A stretch of DNA of 34,557 nt, taken from positions 1 to 34,557 of the forward strand of contig JAJTDE010000037.1 of NCBI GenBank assembly GCA_021298085.1, written 5' to 3'. Both the position numbers and the translations under genes were made by a program. This DNA comes from Rubrivivax sp. (GTDB taxonomy: Bacteria > Pseudomonadota > Gammaproteobacteria > Burkholderiales > Burkholderiaceae_C). Below, in pieces: positions 1-6,014 of this stretch; position 1 is the stretch's first letter, and each line of letters starts with the position of its first letter. A model generated the notes under the pieces. It was not told the DNA's origin and searched no databases. It saw only the letters and a program-made list of their open reading frames with translations.

Positions 1-395
1 GGCACCAGGCCGATCTTGACCTCGGGCAAGGCAATGGCGCTGCCGGCCACGGCCAGGCGGTAATGCGCGCCCAGCGCCAGCTCCAGCCCGCCGCCCATGC
101 ACACGCCGTTGATGGCTGCGACCACCGGCTTGCTGCTGTTGTCCAGCATCTGGATCATCGACAGCAGGTTGGGCTCGGCCACGGCCTTGGGCGAGCCGAA
201 CTCGCGGATGTCGGCACCGCCGGAGAAGGCCTTGCCGGCGCCCGTGATGACGATGGCCTTCACGGCAGGGTCGGCCCAGGCGCGCTCGACGCCCTCGCAG
301 AAGGCCACGCGCAGGGCGTAGCCCAGGCCGTTGACCGGCGGGTTGTTCAGCGTGATGACGGCAACAGCGTCGCGGGTTTCGTAGGTGGCGCCCAT
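1..395 (-). CDS. Enoyl-CoA hydratase/3-hydroxyacyl-CoA dehydrogenase, N-terminal part (runs off the window)
   Basis: This is the first 131 codons of a crotonase-fold protein read leftward from an ATG at 395; no stop is reached before position 1. The N-terminus reads MGATYETRDAVAVITLNNPP. The two oxyanion-hole segments are visible: GKAFSGGADIREF around residue 57-69 and CMGGGLELALG around residue 100-110. The NNPPVNGL start and the SGGADIREFGSPK segment are typical of long bifunctional FadB/PaaH-type proteins, which carry a hydratase domain followed by an NAD-dependent 3-hydroxyacyl-CoA dehydrogenase domain, but the second domain would lie outside the window. The expected role is the hydration step, and perhaps the oxidation step, of beta-oxidation in the cytoplasm. 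A near-perfect palindrome lies 65-88 bases upstream of the start. A monofunctional hydratase cannot be excluded. Confidence 0.88.
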   Translation of the reverse strand, partial: MGATYETRDAVAVITLNNPPVNGLGYALRVAFCEGVERAWADPAVKAIVITGAGKAFSGGADIREFGSPKAVAEPNLLSMIQMLDNSSKPVVAAINGVCMGGGLELALGAHYRLAVAGSAIALPEVKIGLV

Positions 396-459
396 GCGGT
401 TCCTCGTGCGGTGGAAGCGGCGGCGCGCCCGGGAATGCCCCCGTGGCGGTGCCGCGGCA

Positions 460-483
460 AAAATAGAACGATCGTTCGATTTT
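460..483. promoter_or_regulatory. Palindromic operator-like site upstream of the enoyl-CoA hydratase gene
   Basis: A 24-base inverted repeat centred at 471/472 has the perfect core GAACGATCGTTC, one mismatched pair outside it, and then matching AAAAT/ATTTT arms. It lies 65-88 bases upstream of the hydratase start, a normal place for a TetR-family operator. TetR-type regulators of fatty-acid degradation such as PsrA and FadP in proteobacteria bind short palindromes of this general kind. The identity of the regulator is inference; the palindrome itself is directly visible. Confidence 0.5.
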
Positions 484-504
484 AGAAGTCGAACCCTCCC
501 GCAG

Positions 505-524
505 CTTGTCTCAAGTGAGACAAG
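505..524. promoter_or_regulatory. Perfect 9-bp inverted repeat in the divergent fadB-like/ybgC intergenic region
   Basis: CTTGTCTCAagTGAGACAAG has two perfect 9-base arms separated by 2 bases, which gives the geometry of a dimeric repressor or activator site. With no T-tract and a 2-base centre it does not look like a terminator. It sits 57 bases ahead of the ybgC start and 110 bases ahead of the oppositely oriented hydratase gene, so either unit could be controlled. I do not recognise the cognate regulator. Confidence 0.45.
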
Positions 525-580
525 GGCAGGCAGGGGGACTACCCGAGGTGTTTTTGCCGCCCGACTATCATCTGCCGCTG

Positions 581-1054
581 ATGCAAGCGACGAGCCCTAC
601 CGGGAGCAGCCCGGCATTCGCCCTGCCGCTGCGTGTCTACTGGGAAGACACGGACGCAGGTGGCGTGGTGTTCTACGCCAACTACCTGAAATTCTTCGAA
701 CGTGCGCGCACCGAGTGGCTGCGTGCGGCGGGCGTCGCTCAGCAGCGCCTGCGCGAATCCACCGGCGCCATCTTTGTGGTCAGCGACACCACCGTGCGCT
801 ACCTGCGCCCGGCCCGGCTGGACGATCAGCTCCGTGTCACGGTGTGCCTTCAGGAACTGGGCCGGGCCAGCCTGCTCATCCACCAGCAGGCCTGGAGAGT
901 CGTCGAGGCGGACAACGCGGCTCAGCCTGGCACATCGCCCCCTGAGCCCGATGCGCTGCTGGCAGAGGGCAGCATCCGCATCGGTTGTGTCGATGCCCAA
1001 ACGTTCAAACCCCGCCGCATCCCGGCGGAGGTCCTGGAGAGACTCTCAGCATGA
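581..1054 (+). CDS. ybgC: YbgC, Tol-Pal-associated acyl-CoA thioesterase
   Basis: A 157-residue hotdog-fold thioesterase. The family signature is clear near the N-terminus: VYWEDTDAGGVVFYANYLKF followed by FERARTEWL, where the Asp of DTDAGG is the conserved catalytic residue of 4-hydroxybenzoyl-CoA thioesterase/YbgC proteins. YbgC hydrolyses short or acyl-carrier-linked acyl thioesters in the cytoplasm, is encoded in the tol-pal cluster of most proteobacteria, and has been linked to phospholipid metabolism. The ATG at 581 puts the homology near the N-terminus; the open frame extends upstream to 506, but that part looks non-coding. No Shine-Dalgarno sequence precedes 581, and a TATCAT box at 566-571 lies so close that translation could be nearly leaderless. 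The gene ends in an ATGA overlap with tolQ. Confidence 0.93.
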   Translation: MQATSPTGSSPAFALPLRVYWEDTDAGGVVFYANYLKFFERARTEWLRAAGVAQQRLRESTGAIFVVSDTTVRYLRPARLDDQLRVTVCLQELGRASLLIHQQAWRVVEADNAAQPGTSPPEPDALLAEGSIRIGCVDAQTFKPRRIPAEVLERLSA

Positions 1055-1788
1055 ACCAAGATCTGTCGATCATCGCGCTGGTGGCCCAGGCCAGCCTCGT
1101 CGTCAAGCTGGTGATGGCCGGGCTGGTGATGATGTCGCTGGCCAGCTGGGCCGTCATCTTTGCCAAGATCGTCGGCCTGCGGCGCGTGCGGGCCAGCAAT
1201 GACGCGTTTGAGAAGGAATTCTGGTCAGGCCGCTCGCTGAACGAGCTTCACCAGGAAGCACGCGACACCACCGCTCCCATGCAGCGGCTGTTTGCCAGCG
1301 GCATGAAGGAATTCATGAAGCTGCGCGAAAAGCGGCTGGACGCGGCCTCGCAGCTGGACGGCGCACGCAGGGCCATGCGGGTGAGCCTGCAGCGTGAACT
1401 GGACGTCGTGGAAAGCAACCTCAGCTTCCTGGGCACGGTCGGTTCCGTCAGCCCCTACATTGGGCTGTTTGGCACGGTGTGGGGCATCATGCATGCGTTT
1501 GTGGGCCTGTCCAACCTGCAGCAGGTGACGCTGGCCAATGTGGCGCCGGGCATTGCCGAAGCGCTGGTGGCCACCGCCATCGGCCTGTTTGCCGCCATCC
1601 CCGCGGTGATTGCCTACAACCGCTTTGCACGCGACATCGACCGCATCGCCAACCAGCTGGAAAACTTCTCGGAAGAGTTCACCAACATCCTGCAGCGCAA
1701 CGCCAGTTCACCCATGCCGCCGGCCAGCAGCGCGGCCTCGGCGGGCATCAACACCGGCATGAATGCCGGCCCTGTGACGCGGCGCTGA
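1051..1788 (+). CDS. tolQ: TolQ, proton-channel subunit of the Tol-Pal system
   Basis: A 245-residue inner-membrane protein of the TolQ/ExbB/MotA family. Three membrane segments are visible: about residues 14-40, 123-152 (LGTVGSVSPYIGLFGTVWGI) and 160-190 (APGIAEALVATAIGLFAAIP). Both conserved helices lining the proton path are intact, and a long cytoplasmic loop separates helices 1 and 2. With TolR it converts proton-motive force into movement of TolA, which supports outer-membrane invagination at division and envelope stability. The start at 1051 overlaps the ybgC stop as ATGA, and GGAGA lies just upstream. The last 25 residues are a Ser/Ala/Gly-rich tail that looks disordered. The next gene, tolR, starts 5 bases after the stop. 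Confidence 0.95.
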   Translation: MNQDLSIIALVAQASLVVKLVMAGLVMMSLASWAVIFAKIVGLRRVRASNDAFEKEFWSGRSLNELHQEARDTTAPMQRLFASGMKEFMKLREKRLDAASQLDGARRAMRVSLQRELDVVESNLSFLGTVGSVSPYIGLFGTVWGIMHAFVGLSNLQQVTLANVAPGIAEALVATAIGLFAAIPAVIAYNRFARDIDRIANQLENFSEEFTNILQRNASSPMPPASSAASAGINTGMNAGPVTRR

Positions 1789-1793
1789 GCACC

Positions 1794-2222
1794 ATGCCGT
1801 CACTCAGCCCCCGTCACGCTGGCCGGCGCCGCCGCGCCATCGCCGAGATCAACATGGTGCCCTTCATCGACGTGATGCTGGTGCTGCTGATCATCTTCAT
1901 GGTGAGTGCCCCGTTGATCACCACCGGGGTGGTGGACCTCCCCAGCGTGGGCAAGGCCGCGCAACGGCCGGCCAAGGTGATCGAACTGGAGATTGGCGCC
2001 GACGAGCGCATTCGCCTGCGCATCGACCAGCAGGAGAGCGGGCAGGTGACGATGGGCGAGGTGGCCGCCCGGGTACGCGACGCCCAGGGCGGCCGCAGCG
2101 ATGTGCCCGTGGTCATCAGCGCTGACAAGCAGATCCGCTATGACACCGTGGTGCGCGTGATGGACACCCTGCAGCGCGCGGGCATCCAGCGGGTGGGGCT
2201 GGCGGTGCGCCAGGGTGGCTGA
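1794..2222 (+). CDS. tolR: TolR, proton-channel subunit of the Tol-Pal system
   Basis: A 142-residue ExbD/TolR protein. After an arginine-rich cytoplasmic N-terminus (RHAGRRRRAIAEINMVPFID) comes the single membrane helix with the essential membrane-buried aspartate, here D26 in MVPFIDVMLVLLIIFMVSAP. The periplasmic domain follows, with the usual VVISADKQIRYDTVVRVMD segment near residues 103-121 and a C-terminal VGLAV strand. TolR dimerises in the periplasm and couples proton flow through TolQ to TolA. The ATG at 1794 follows the tolQ stop by 5 bases, and translation is probably coupled. An open frame in the same register runs back into tolQ, but it is not the real start because the TolR family begins at the basic N-terminus. 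Confidence 0.95.
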   Translation: MPSLSPRHAGRRRRAIAEINMVPFIDVMLVLLIIFMVSAPLITTGVVDLPSVGKAAQRPAKVIELEIGADERIRLRIDQQESGQVTMGEVAARVRDAQGGRSDVPVVISADKQIRYDTVVRVMDTLQRAGIQRVGLAVRQGG

Positions 2223-2240
2223 GCACTGGAGGGCCTGAGC

Positions 2241-3209
2241 GTGGATGAAAGCCCGCGACGCCCCGCCGGCAAACGTTCCGGCCGCAGCCTGAAGCCCCGC
2301 TCACCGGGGGGTGAAGGCCTGGGCGTGGCCTTGTCGCTGCTGGTGCACGGACTGCTGCTGGCCGCGCTGGTCTGGGGCATGCGCTGGAAGAGCCCACCCG
2401 CGCAGGCGGTGAGCGCCGAACTCTGGGCCAGTGTGCCCGTGGCCGCCGCACCGCCGGCGGCCGCGGCGCCGGATCGCCCCGTCGCCGAGCCGCCCGCAGC
2501 CAAGCCGCCACCGCCACCACAGGCCGCCCAGGCGCCCCCTCCCCCACCGGCCCCCAACCGCGATGCCGACATCGCGCTGGAGCAAGCGAAGAAAGCCCAG
2601 CAGGAGCGGGAACGCGAACGCGAACGCGAGCGAGAGAAAGCCGAGAAGGCCAAGGCCGAACGCACCCGCGCCGAGCAAGCCGCCAAGGACAAGGCCGCCA
2701 CGGAGAAAGCCGAACGCGAGAAGGCGCAGCGCGACAAGGCCGAGCGTGAACGGGCCGAGCGCGAGAAATCCCAGCGCGACGCCAAGGCCAAGGCCGATGC
2801 CGAGCGGCGCGAGAAGGCTGCCGCAGACGCCCGCGACGCCCGCCTGCGCGAAGAGAACCTGGCCCGCATCATGGGCCAGCTCGGCGGGCCGGCCGGCGGC
2901 GCCCCCGCCAAGGGCCCACCGTCGGCCGGTGCCGGCGGCCCGTCGTCCAGCTACGCCGGGCGCATCGTGGCCGCCGTCAAACCCAACATCGTCTTTGGTG
3001 ACACCCTGCCTGGCAACCCGGCGGCCGAGGTCGAGGTGCGCGCCGGCCCCGGCGGCAGCATCATTGGCCGCACGCTGGTGCGCAGCAGCGGACACAAGGA
3101 GTGGGACGACGCCGTCCTGCGCGCGATCGACCGCACCGGCACGCTGCCGCGCGACGTCGACGGCAGCGTCCCGCCCCGCCTGACCATCACCTTCAGGCCC
3201 CGGGACTGA
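2241..3209 (+). CDS. tolA: TolA, envelope-spanning subunit of the Tol-Pal system
   Basis: A 322-residue protein with the TolA three-part layout. Residues 1-27 are cytoplasmic and basic, and residues 28-47 form a membrane helix containing the conserved SxxxH motif (S32-L-L-V-H36) that contacts TolQR. Residues 50-105 are rich in Pro/Ala, and residues 110-212 form a long charged helix full of Glu, Arg, Lys and Ala, including an alternating Glu-Arg run coded by GAACGC-like repeats near 2608-2632. The C-terminal domain, about residues 235-322, has the TonB/TolA_C fold ending in RLTITFRPRD. The start is GTG at 2241 with GGAGGG at 2228-2233. TolA normally binds TolB and Pal in the periplasm, but neither gene follows; a convergent gene begins 13 bases after the stop. 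Confidence 0.92.
   Translation: MDESPRRPAGKRSGRSLKPRSPGGEGLGVALSLLVHGLLLAALVWGMRWKSPPAQAVSAELWASVPVAAAPPAAAAPDRPVAEPPAAKPPPPPQAAQAPPPPPAPNRDADIALEQAKKAQQEREREREREREKAEKAKAERTRAEQAAKDKAATEKAEREKAQRDKAERERAEREKSQRDAKAKADAERREKAAADARDARLREENLARIMGQLGGPAGGAPAKGPPSAGAGGPSSSYAGRIVAAVKPNIVFGDTLPGNPAAEVEVRAGPGGSIIGRTLVRSSGHKEWDDAVLRAIDRTGTLPRDVDGSVPPRLTITFRPRD
2608..2632 (+). repeat. Short GAACGC-like hexanucleotide run inside tolA
   Basis: Near-identical hexamers (GAACGC, GAACGC, GAACGC, GAGCGA) encode alternating Glu-Arg pairs in the TolA helical domain. Such runs can change length by slippage in whole hexamer steps, which would lengthen or shorten the helix without a frameshift. The boundaries are approximate. 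Confidence 0.5.
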
Positions 3210-3222
3210 AACCCGGTACCCG

Positions 3223-3942
3223 TCAGGCCACCTGCCCTTCGGTGACGGCCAGATCGGCCTGGCCGGCGTGAGCCACCCCCGCCTGCAGCATCAGCCGGGT
3301 GCCGTCGATCTGCTGCTGCAGTGGCAGGGTAGGCCAGCCCGGGAAGCGTTCGGCCTGCTCGGGCAGCAGCGGCAGGTGCATGAAGCCACCCACACAGCGG
3401 CTGCGCCGGATGCGGTGCATCAACCCGAAGAACACGTGGTTGCACACAAAGCTGCCGGCCGACAGCGACACCGCCGCCGGCACGCCGGCGCTGCGCGCCG
3501 CCTGCACCATGTGCTTCAGCGGCCAACGGCTGAAATAGGCGGCGGGTGCACCGGCCACGACCGGCTGATCGATGGGCTGCGCACCCTGGTTGTCGGGGAT
3601 GCGCGCGTCGTCCAGGTTGATGGCCACCCGTTCGATGGACAGCTCGGCACGGCCCGCGGCCTGGCCCAGGCAGAGCACATGGCTCGGGCGTGTGCGACGC
3701 AAGACAGTGTCAAGGGCATGCAGTGCCTCACCAAAGGCCGTCGGCAGGCACACGGCCTGCACGTCGACCCCGTCCACGCGCTCGCCAGCCAGCGCCTGCG
3801 CGACCCGCCAGGAGACATTGACCGATTCGCCACCAAAGGGCTCGAAACCCGTCAGCAGCAACGATTGCCGGGCCGTCGATGGGCGGCGCATGGCAGGCAG
3901 GGGCTTGGCGTCCATGGCTACCATTGTCGTGTGAACCTGCAA
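3223..3942 (-). CDS. pcp: Pyroglutamyl-peptidase I (pyrrolidone-carboxylate peptidase)
   Basis: A 239-residue C15-family cysteine peptidase that removes N-terminal pyroglutamate (5-oxoproline) from peptides in the cytoplasm. The family start LLLTGFEPFGG is present at residues 28-38. The catalytic triad can be placed by motif: E104 in SIERVAINLDDARIPDN, C167 in SAGSFVCNH and H189 in GGFMHLP. The start is uncertain. The first ATG gives a 27-residue leader before the fold, and M10 and M18 are alternatives with no convincing Shine-Dalgarno sequence; M18 (position 3891) would leave more room for the divergent promoter. The stop is 13 bases from the tolA stop, so the two genes converge. Its product, 5-oxoproline, is the likely substrate of the 5-oxoprolinase encoded at 16263-19928, a possible functional link. 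Confidence 0.93.
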   Translation of the reverse strand: MQVHTTMVAMDAKPLPAMRRPSTARQSLLLTGFEPFGGESVNVSWRVAQALAGERVDGVDVQAVCLPTAFGEALHALDTVLRRTRPSHVLCLGQAAGRAELSIERVAINLDDARIPDNQGAQPIDQPVVAGAPAAYFSRWPLKHMVQAARSAGVPAAVSLSAGSFVCNHVFFGLMHRIRRSRCVGGFMHLPLLPEQAERFPGWPTLPLQQQIDGTRLMLQAGVAHAGQADLAVTEGQVA

Positions 3943-3960
3943 CGCCCCGAACCACGTTGG

Positions 3961-4527
3961 ATGATGTCGCCGGCCCGCTGCGCGCAGCGCCCCCCGCGCA
4001 TGTCGCAGCCGACACTGTCCTTGCTGCCCTTCACGGGCCTCCTGGCCATTTCCGGCCTGCTGCTGTGGTCAGCCAGCACACACGCGCAGGCCAACGCGGC
4101 TGAAGCGGCCGCAGTGCCCCAGGCTGCGGCCAGCAGGCCGGGGCCCAAGCCCGCCGCCAGCCCCGACGAGCGCCGCGAGGCGGCCACCCGCAAGGCCCTG
4201 ACGGCAGCCGTGGACCGCTGGGCCAAGGCCTGGAGCCGCCGCGACAGCCGCGCCTACCTCAAGGCCTACGCACCGGGTTTCATCAGTGCCGACCGCACCA
4301 TGAGCCACGCCACCTGGGCCGAACAGCGACGCCAAAACCTGCAGGACAGCCACACGATACGCATCGACATCCGCGAGCTCCAGTGGGATGCCCGAGGCTC
4401 GGATTGGGTGGGCAGCTTTGTCGAAACCAGCCTGATCGACGGCCGCTACCGCGAAACCCGAAAGCAGCTGCTGATGCGACGCATCGGGGAGCGTTGGCTG
4501 ATCATCGGGGAACGCGAGGACGGCTGA
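3961..4527 (+). CDS. Secreted NTF2-like protein of unknown function
   Basis: A 188-residue protein with an N-terminal signal peptide (SLLPFTGLLAISGLLLWSAS, cleavage probably after THAQA). A low-complexity Ala/Pro segment follows, then one NTF2-like domain over about residues 85-188. The domain shows WAKAWSRRDSRAYLKAYAPG near its start and RRIGERWLIIGER at its end, a pattern seen in the NTF2-like domain attached to some L,D-transpeptidases (Cds6/YkuD-associated type). No catalytic residues can be named and no transpeptidase domain is present. It is expected in the periplasm, perhaps as a binding module. The start could be 3961 or the ATG at 4000; neither has a good ribosome site, and 4000 would shorten the basic leader. 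It is divergent from pcp with very little space between them. Confidence 0.75.
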   Translation: MMSPARCAQRPPRMSQPTLSLLPFTGLLAISGLLLWSASTHAQANAAEAAAVPQAAASRPGPKPAASPDERREAATRKALTAAVDRWAKAWSRRDSRAYLKAYAPGFISADRTMSHATWAEQRRQNLQDSHTIRIDIRELQWDARGSDWVGSFVETSLIDGRYRETRKQLLMRRIGERWLIIGEREDG

Positions 4528-4558
4528 ACGGGCCGCACGGGCCGCGCAGGCCGTTCAG
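4524..4558. terminator. Bidirectional hairpin between convergent genes
   Basis: CTGAACGGGCC (4524-4534) and GGCCGTTCAG (4549-4558) form a 10-bp stem with one bulged G and a 14-base loop. The two arms contain the stop codons of the two convergent genes, the NTF2-like gene (TGA 4525-4527) and the flippase gene (TGA on the minus strand at 4557-4555). There is no T-tract on either strand, so intrinsic termination is plausible but not certain. Confidence 0.45.
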
Positions 4559-6006
4559 GCGCCCTGCAGCACCAGCCGGCGCACGTCGGTCCAGAAGAGC
4601 GCCGCCACGCTCAGCGCGTAGACCAGCGCGCCCACCGTCACCGCCAGCAGCAGGCCCTCCAGCGTGTGAGGGGCCTGCAGCAGCAACAGCGCCAGTGCCA
4701 TCACGGCGGTGGCAGCCATCACCTTGAGCGTCTCCACGGTGGGCCAGATGAAGCCCAGACGGGACCGCGCCCAGTGCACGCTCAGCAGCAGCGCCACGGC
4801 CGAGCCGAAAGCCTGCCCGAACACCGCACCGTGAAGGCCATGGACCACCAGGCCCACCAGTGACGCGGCAGCACACAGCACGATCTCCACCCCATCGACC
4901 TTGGCGCACATGCCCAGTTGACGGTCCAGCACCATGAGCTGGTCGGTCACGTGCATGTGCAGGTTGCGCAGTGCAGCGGCAAACATGGAAATGGCGAGCA
5001 TCTCGGTGGTCAGCGCTTGGTACTCGGCCGCCACCGTCAGCTTGACCAGCGTCGCGCCCAGCAGCTCAACGCCCACGGTGACCGGCACCAGCACCGCCAG
5101 CATGAGAGCCGCATTCAGCCGCAGCTGCTGCAGGGCCTCCTCGCGCCGGCCCTCGTTGAGCAGCCGGGCTGCCAGCGGAAAGGCGGCCGTGGCCACCAGC
5201 ATGCTGGCCACCGACGCACAGCGACGCCCGAGCGCCCAGCCCACCACCATCATCCCGAGCGCGGCGGCACCTTCGCGCCACTGCACCAGGTAGCGGATGT
5301 AGTTCTCGCCCAGCCAGCCCAGCAGGCCCAGGCCCAGCATGGGCGCGCCAAACGTCGCGGCCGCCTTCAACAGCTGGCGGTCGGCATGCACGCCGCGCCA
5401 GTGCATGCCCATCAGCGGCCACGCCAGCAGCAAGCCCACGGCCTGGGCAGCGGCATAGGCCAGCAGCAGCGTCCAGGCATCAGGCGGCAGGTGCTGCAAC
5501 GCCAGCCAGCCAAACAGCAGCCCCAGCAGCGGCCCGCAGACCTGCAGGCTGGTATAGGCCAGGAAAGCCGACTGCGCCCGGGCGCGCTCGGCATAGTGCG
5601 AGCTGGCGGAGCGGGTGCAGACGTAGGCCGCCACGGACAGTGCAGCCAACAGTGTGTGGGGCTGCCCGCCTGCCCCCGGCGCGACGCTGTTGTCCACCAG
5701 CAGCCAGGCCGTCACCAGTGACACGGCCGAGCCCGCCAGCGTGCCGGCCAGCAGGGCCGCGTTTTCGCAACCCAGGTAGCGCAGGGTGGCGGCGCGGTCT
5801 TCCTGGGGTGGCAGGTAGCGCAGCGCATACACCGAGAACCAGCTCAGGCAGACCAGGTAGGCCACCTCCTGCGTCACCGTCACCAGCGTGAAGACACCCA
5901 TCTGCTGCGGTGTCAGCCAGTGCGTCCACAGCACCATGGACACCAGCTGCGCCAGGGGTGACAGCAGCTGGGCCGGCAGATACCGCAGGGTGTTCCTGAG
6001 CAGCAC
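4555..6006 (-). CDS. Polysaccharide flippase (Wzx/MATE-like, oligosaccharide flippase family)
   Basis: A 483-residue, very hydrophobic protein with about 12-14 predicted membrane helices, arranged like Wzx/PST proteins of the MOP superfamily. Its N-terminus, MLLRNTLRYLPAQLLSPLAQ, resembles the first helix of Wzx proteins, and the segment WLTPQQMGVFTLVTVTQEV matches the family pattern L(T/S)PxxxGxFxL. Flippases move undecaprenyl-linked repeat units across the inner membrane for Wzy-dependent assembly. The gene is the last of the minus-strand exopolysaccharide operon; its ATG lies 8 bases after the stop of the GINT1-like/GT4 gene. The lipid-linked substrate cannot be told from sequence. Confidence 0.85.
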   Translation of the reverse strand: MLLRNTLRYLPAQLLSPLAQLVSMVLWTHWLTPQQMGVFTLVTVTQEVAYLVCLSWFSVYALRYLPPQEDRAATLRYLGCENAALLAGTLAGSAVSLVTAWLLVDNSVAPGAGGQPHTLLAALSVAAYVCTRSASSHYAERARAQSAFLAYTSLQVCGPLLGLLFGWLALQHLPPDAWTLLLAYAAAQAVGLLLAWPLMGMHWRGVHADRQLLKAAATFGAPMLGLGLLGWLGENYIRYLVQWREGAAALGMMVVGWALGRRCASVASMLVATAAFPLAARLLNEGRREEALQQLRLNAALMLAVLVPVTVGVELLGATLVKLTVAAEYQALTTEMLAISMFAAALRNLHMHVTDQLMVLDRQLGMCAKVDGVEIVLCAAASLVGLVVHGLHGAVFGQAFGSAVALLLSVHWARSRLGFIWPTVETLKVMAATAVMALALLLLQAPHTLEGLLLAVTVGALVYALSVAALFWTDVRRLVLQGA

Positions 6007-6014
6007 AGCCAGCC

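Noticed and set aside
3200..3216. CCGGG-N7-CCCGG hairpin between tolA and pcp as a terminator
   Set aside because: The 5-bp stem is short, it overlaps the tolA stop, and no T-tract follows.
3268..3960. A plus-strand extension of the NTF2-like gene across pcp
   Set aside because: This part is antisense to the pyroglutamyl peptidase gene, and the signal peptide starts near 3961-4000.
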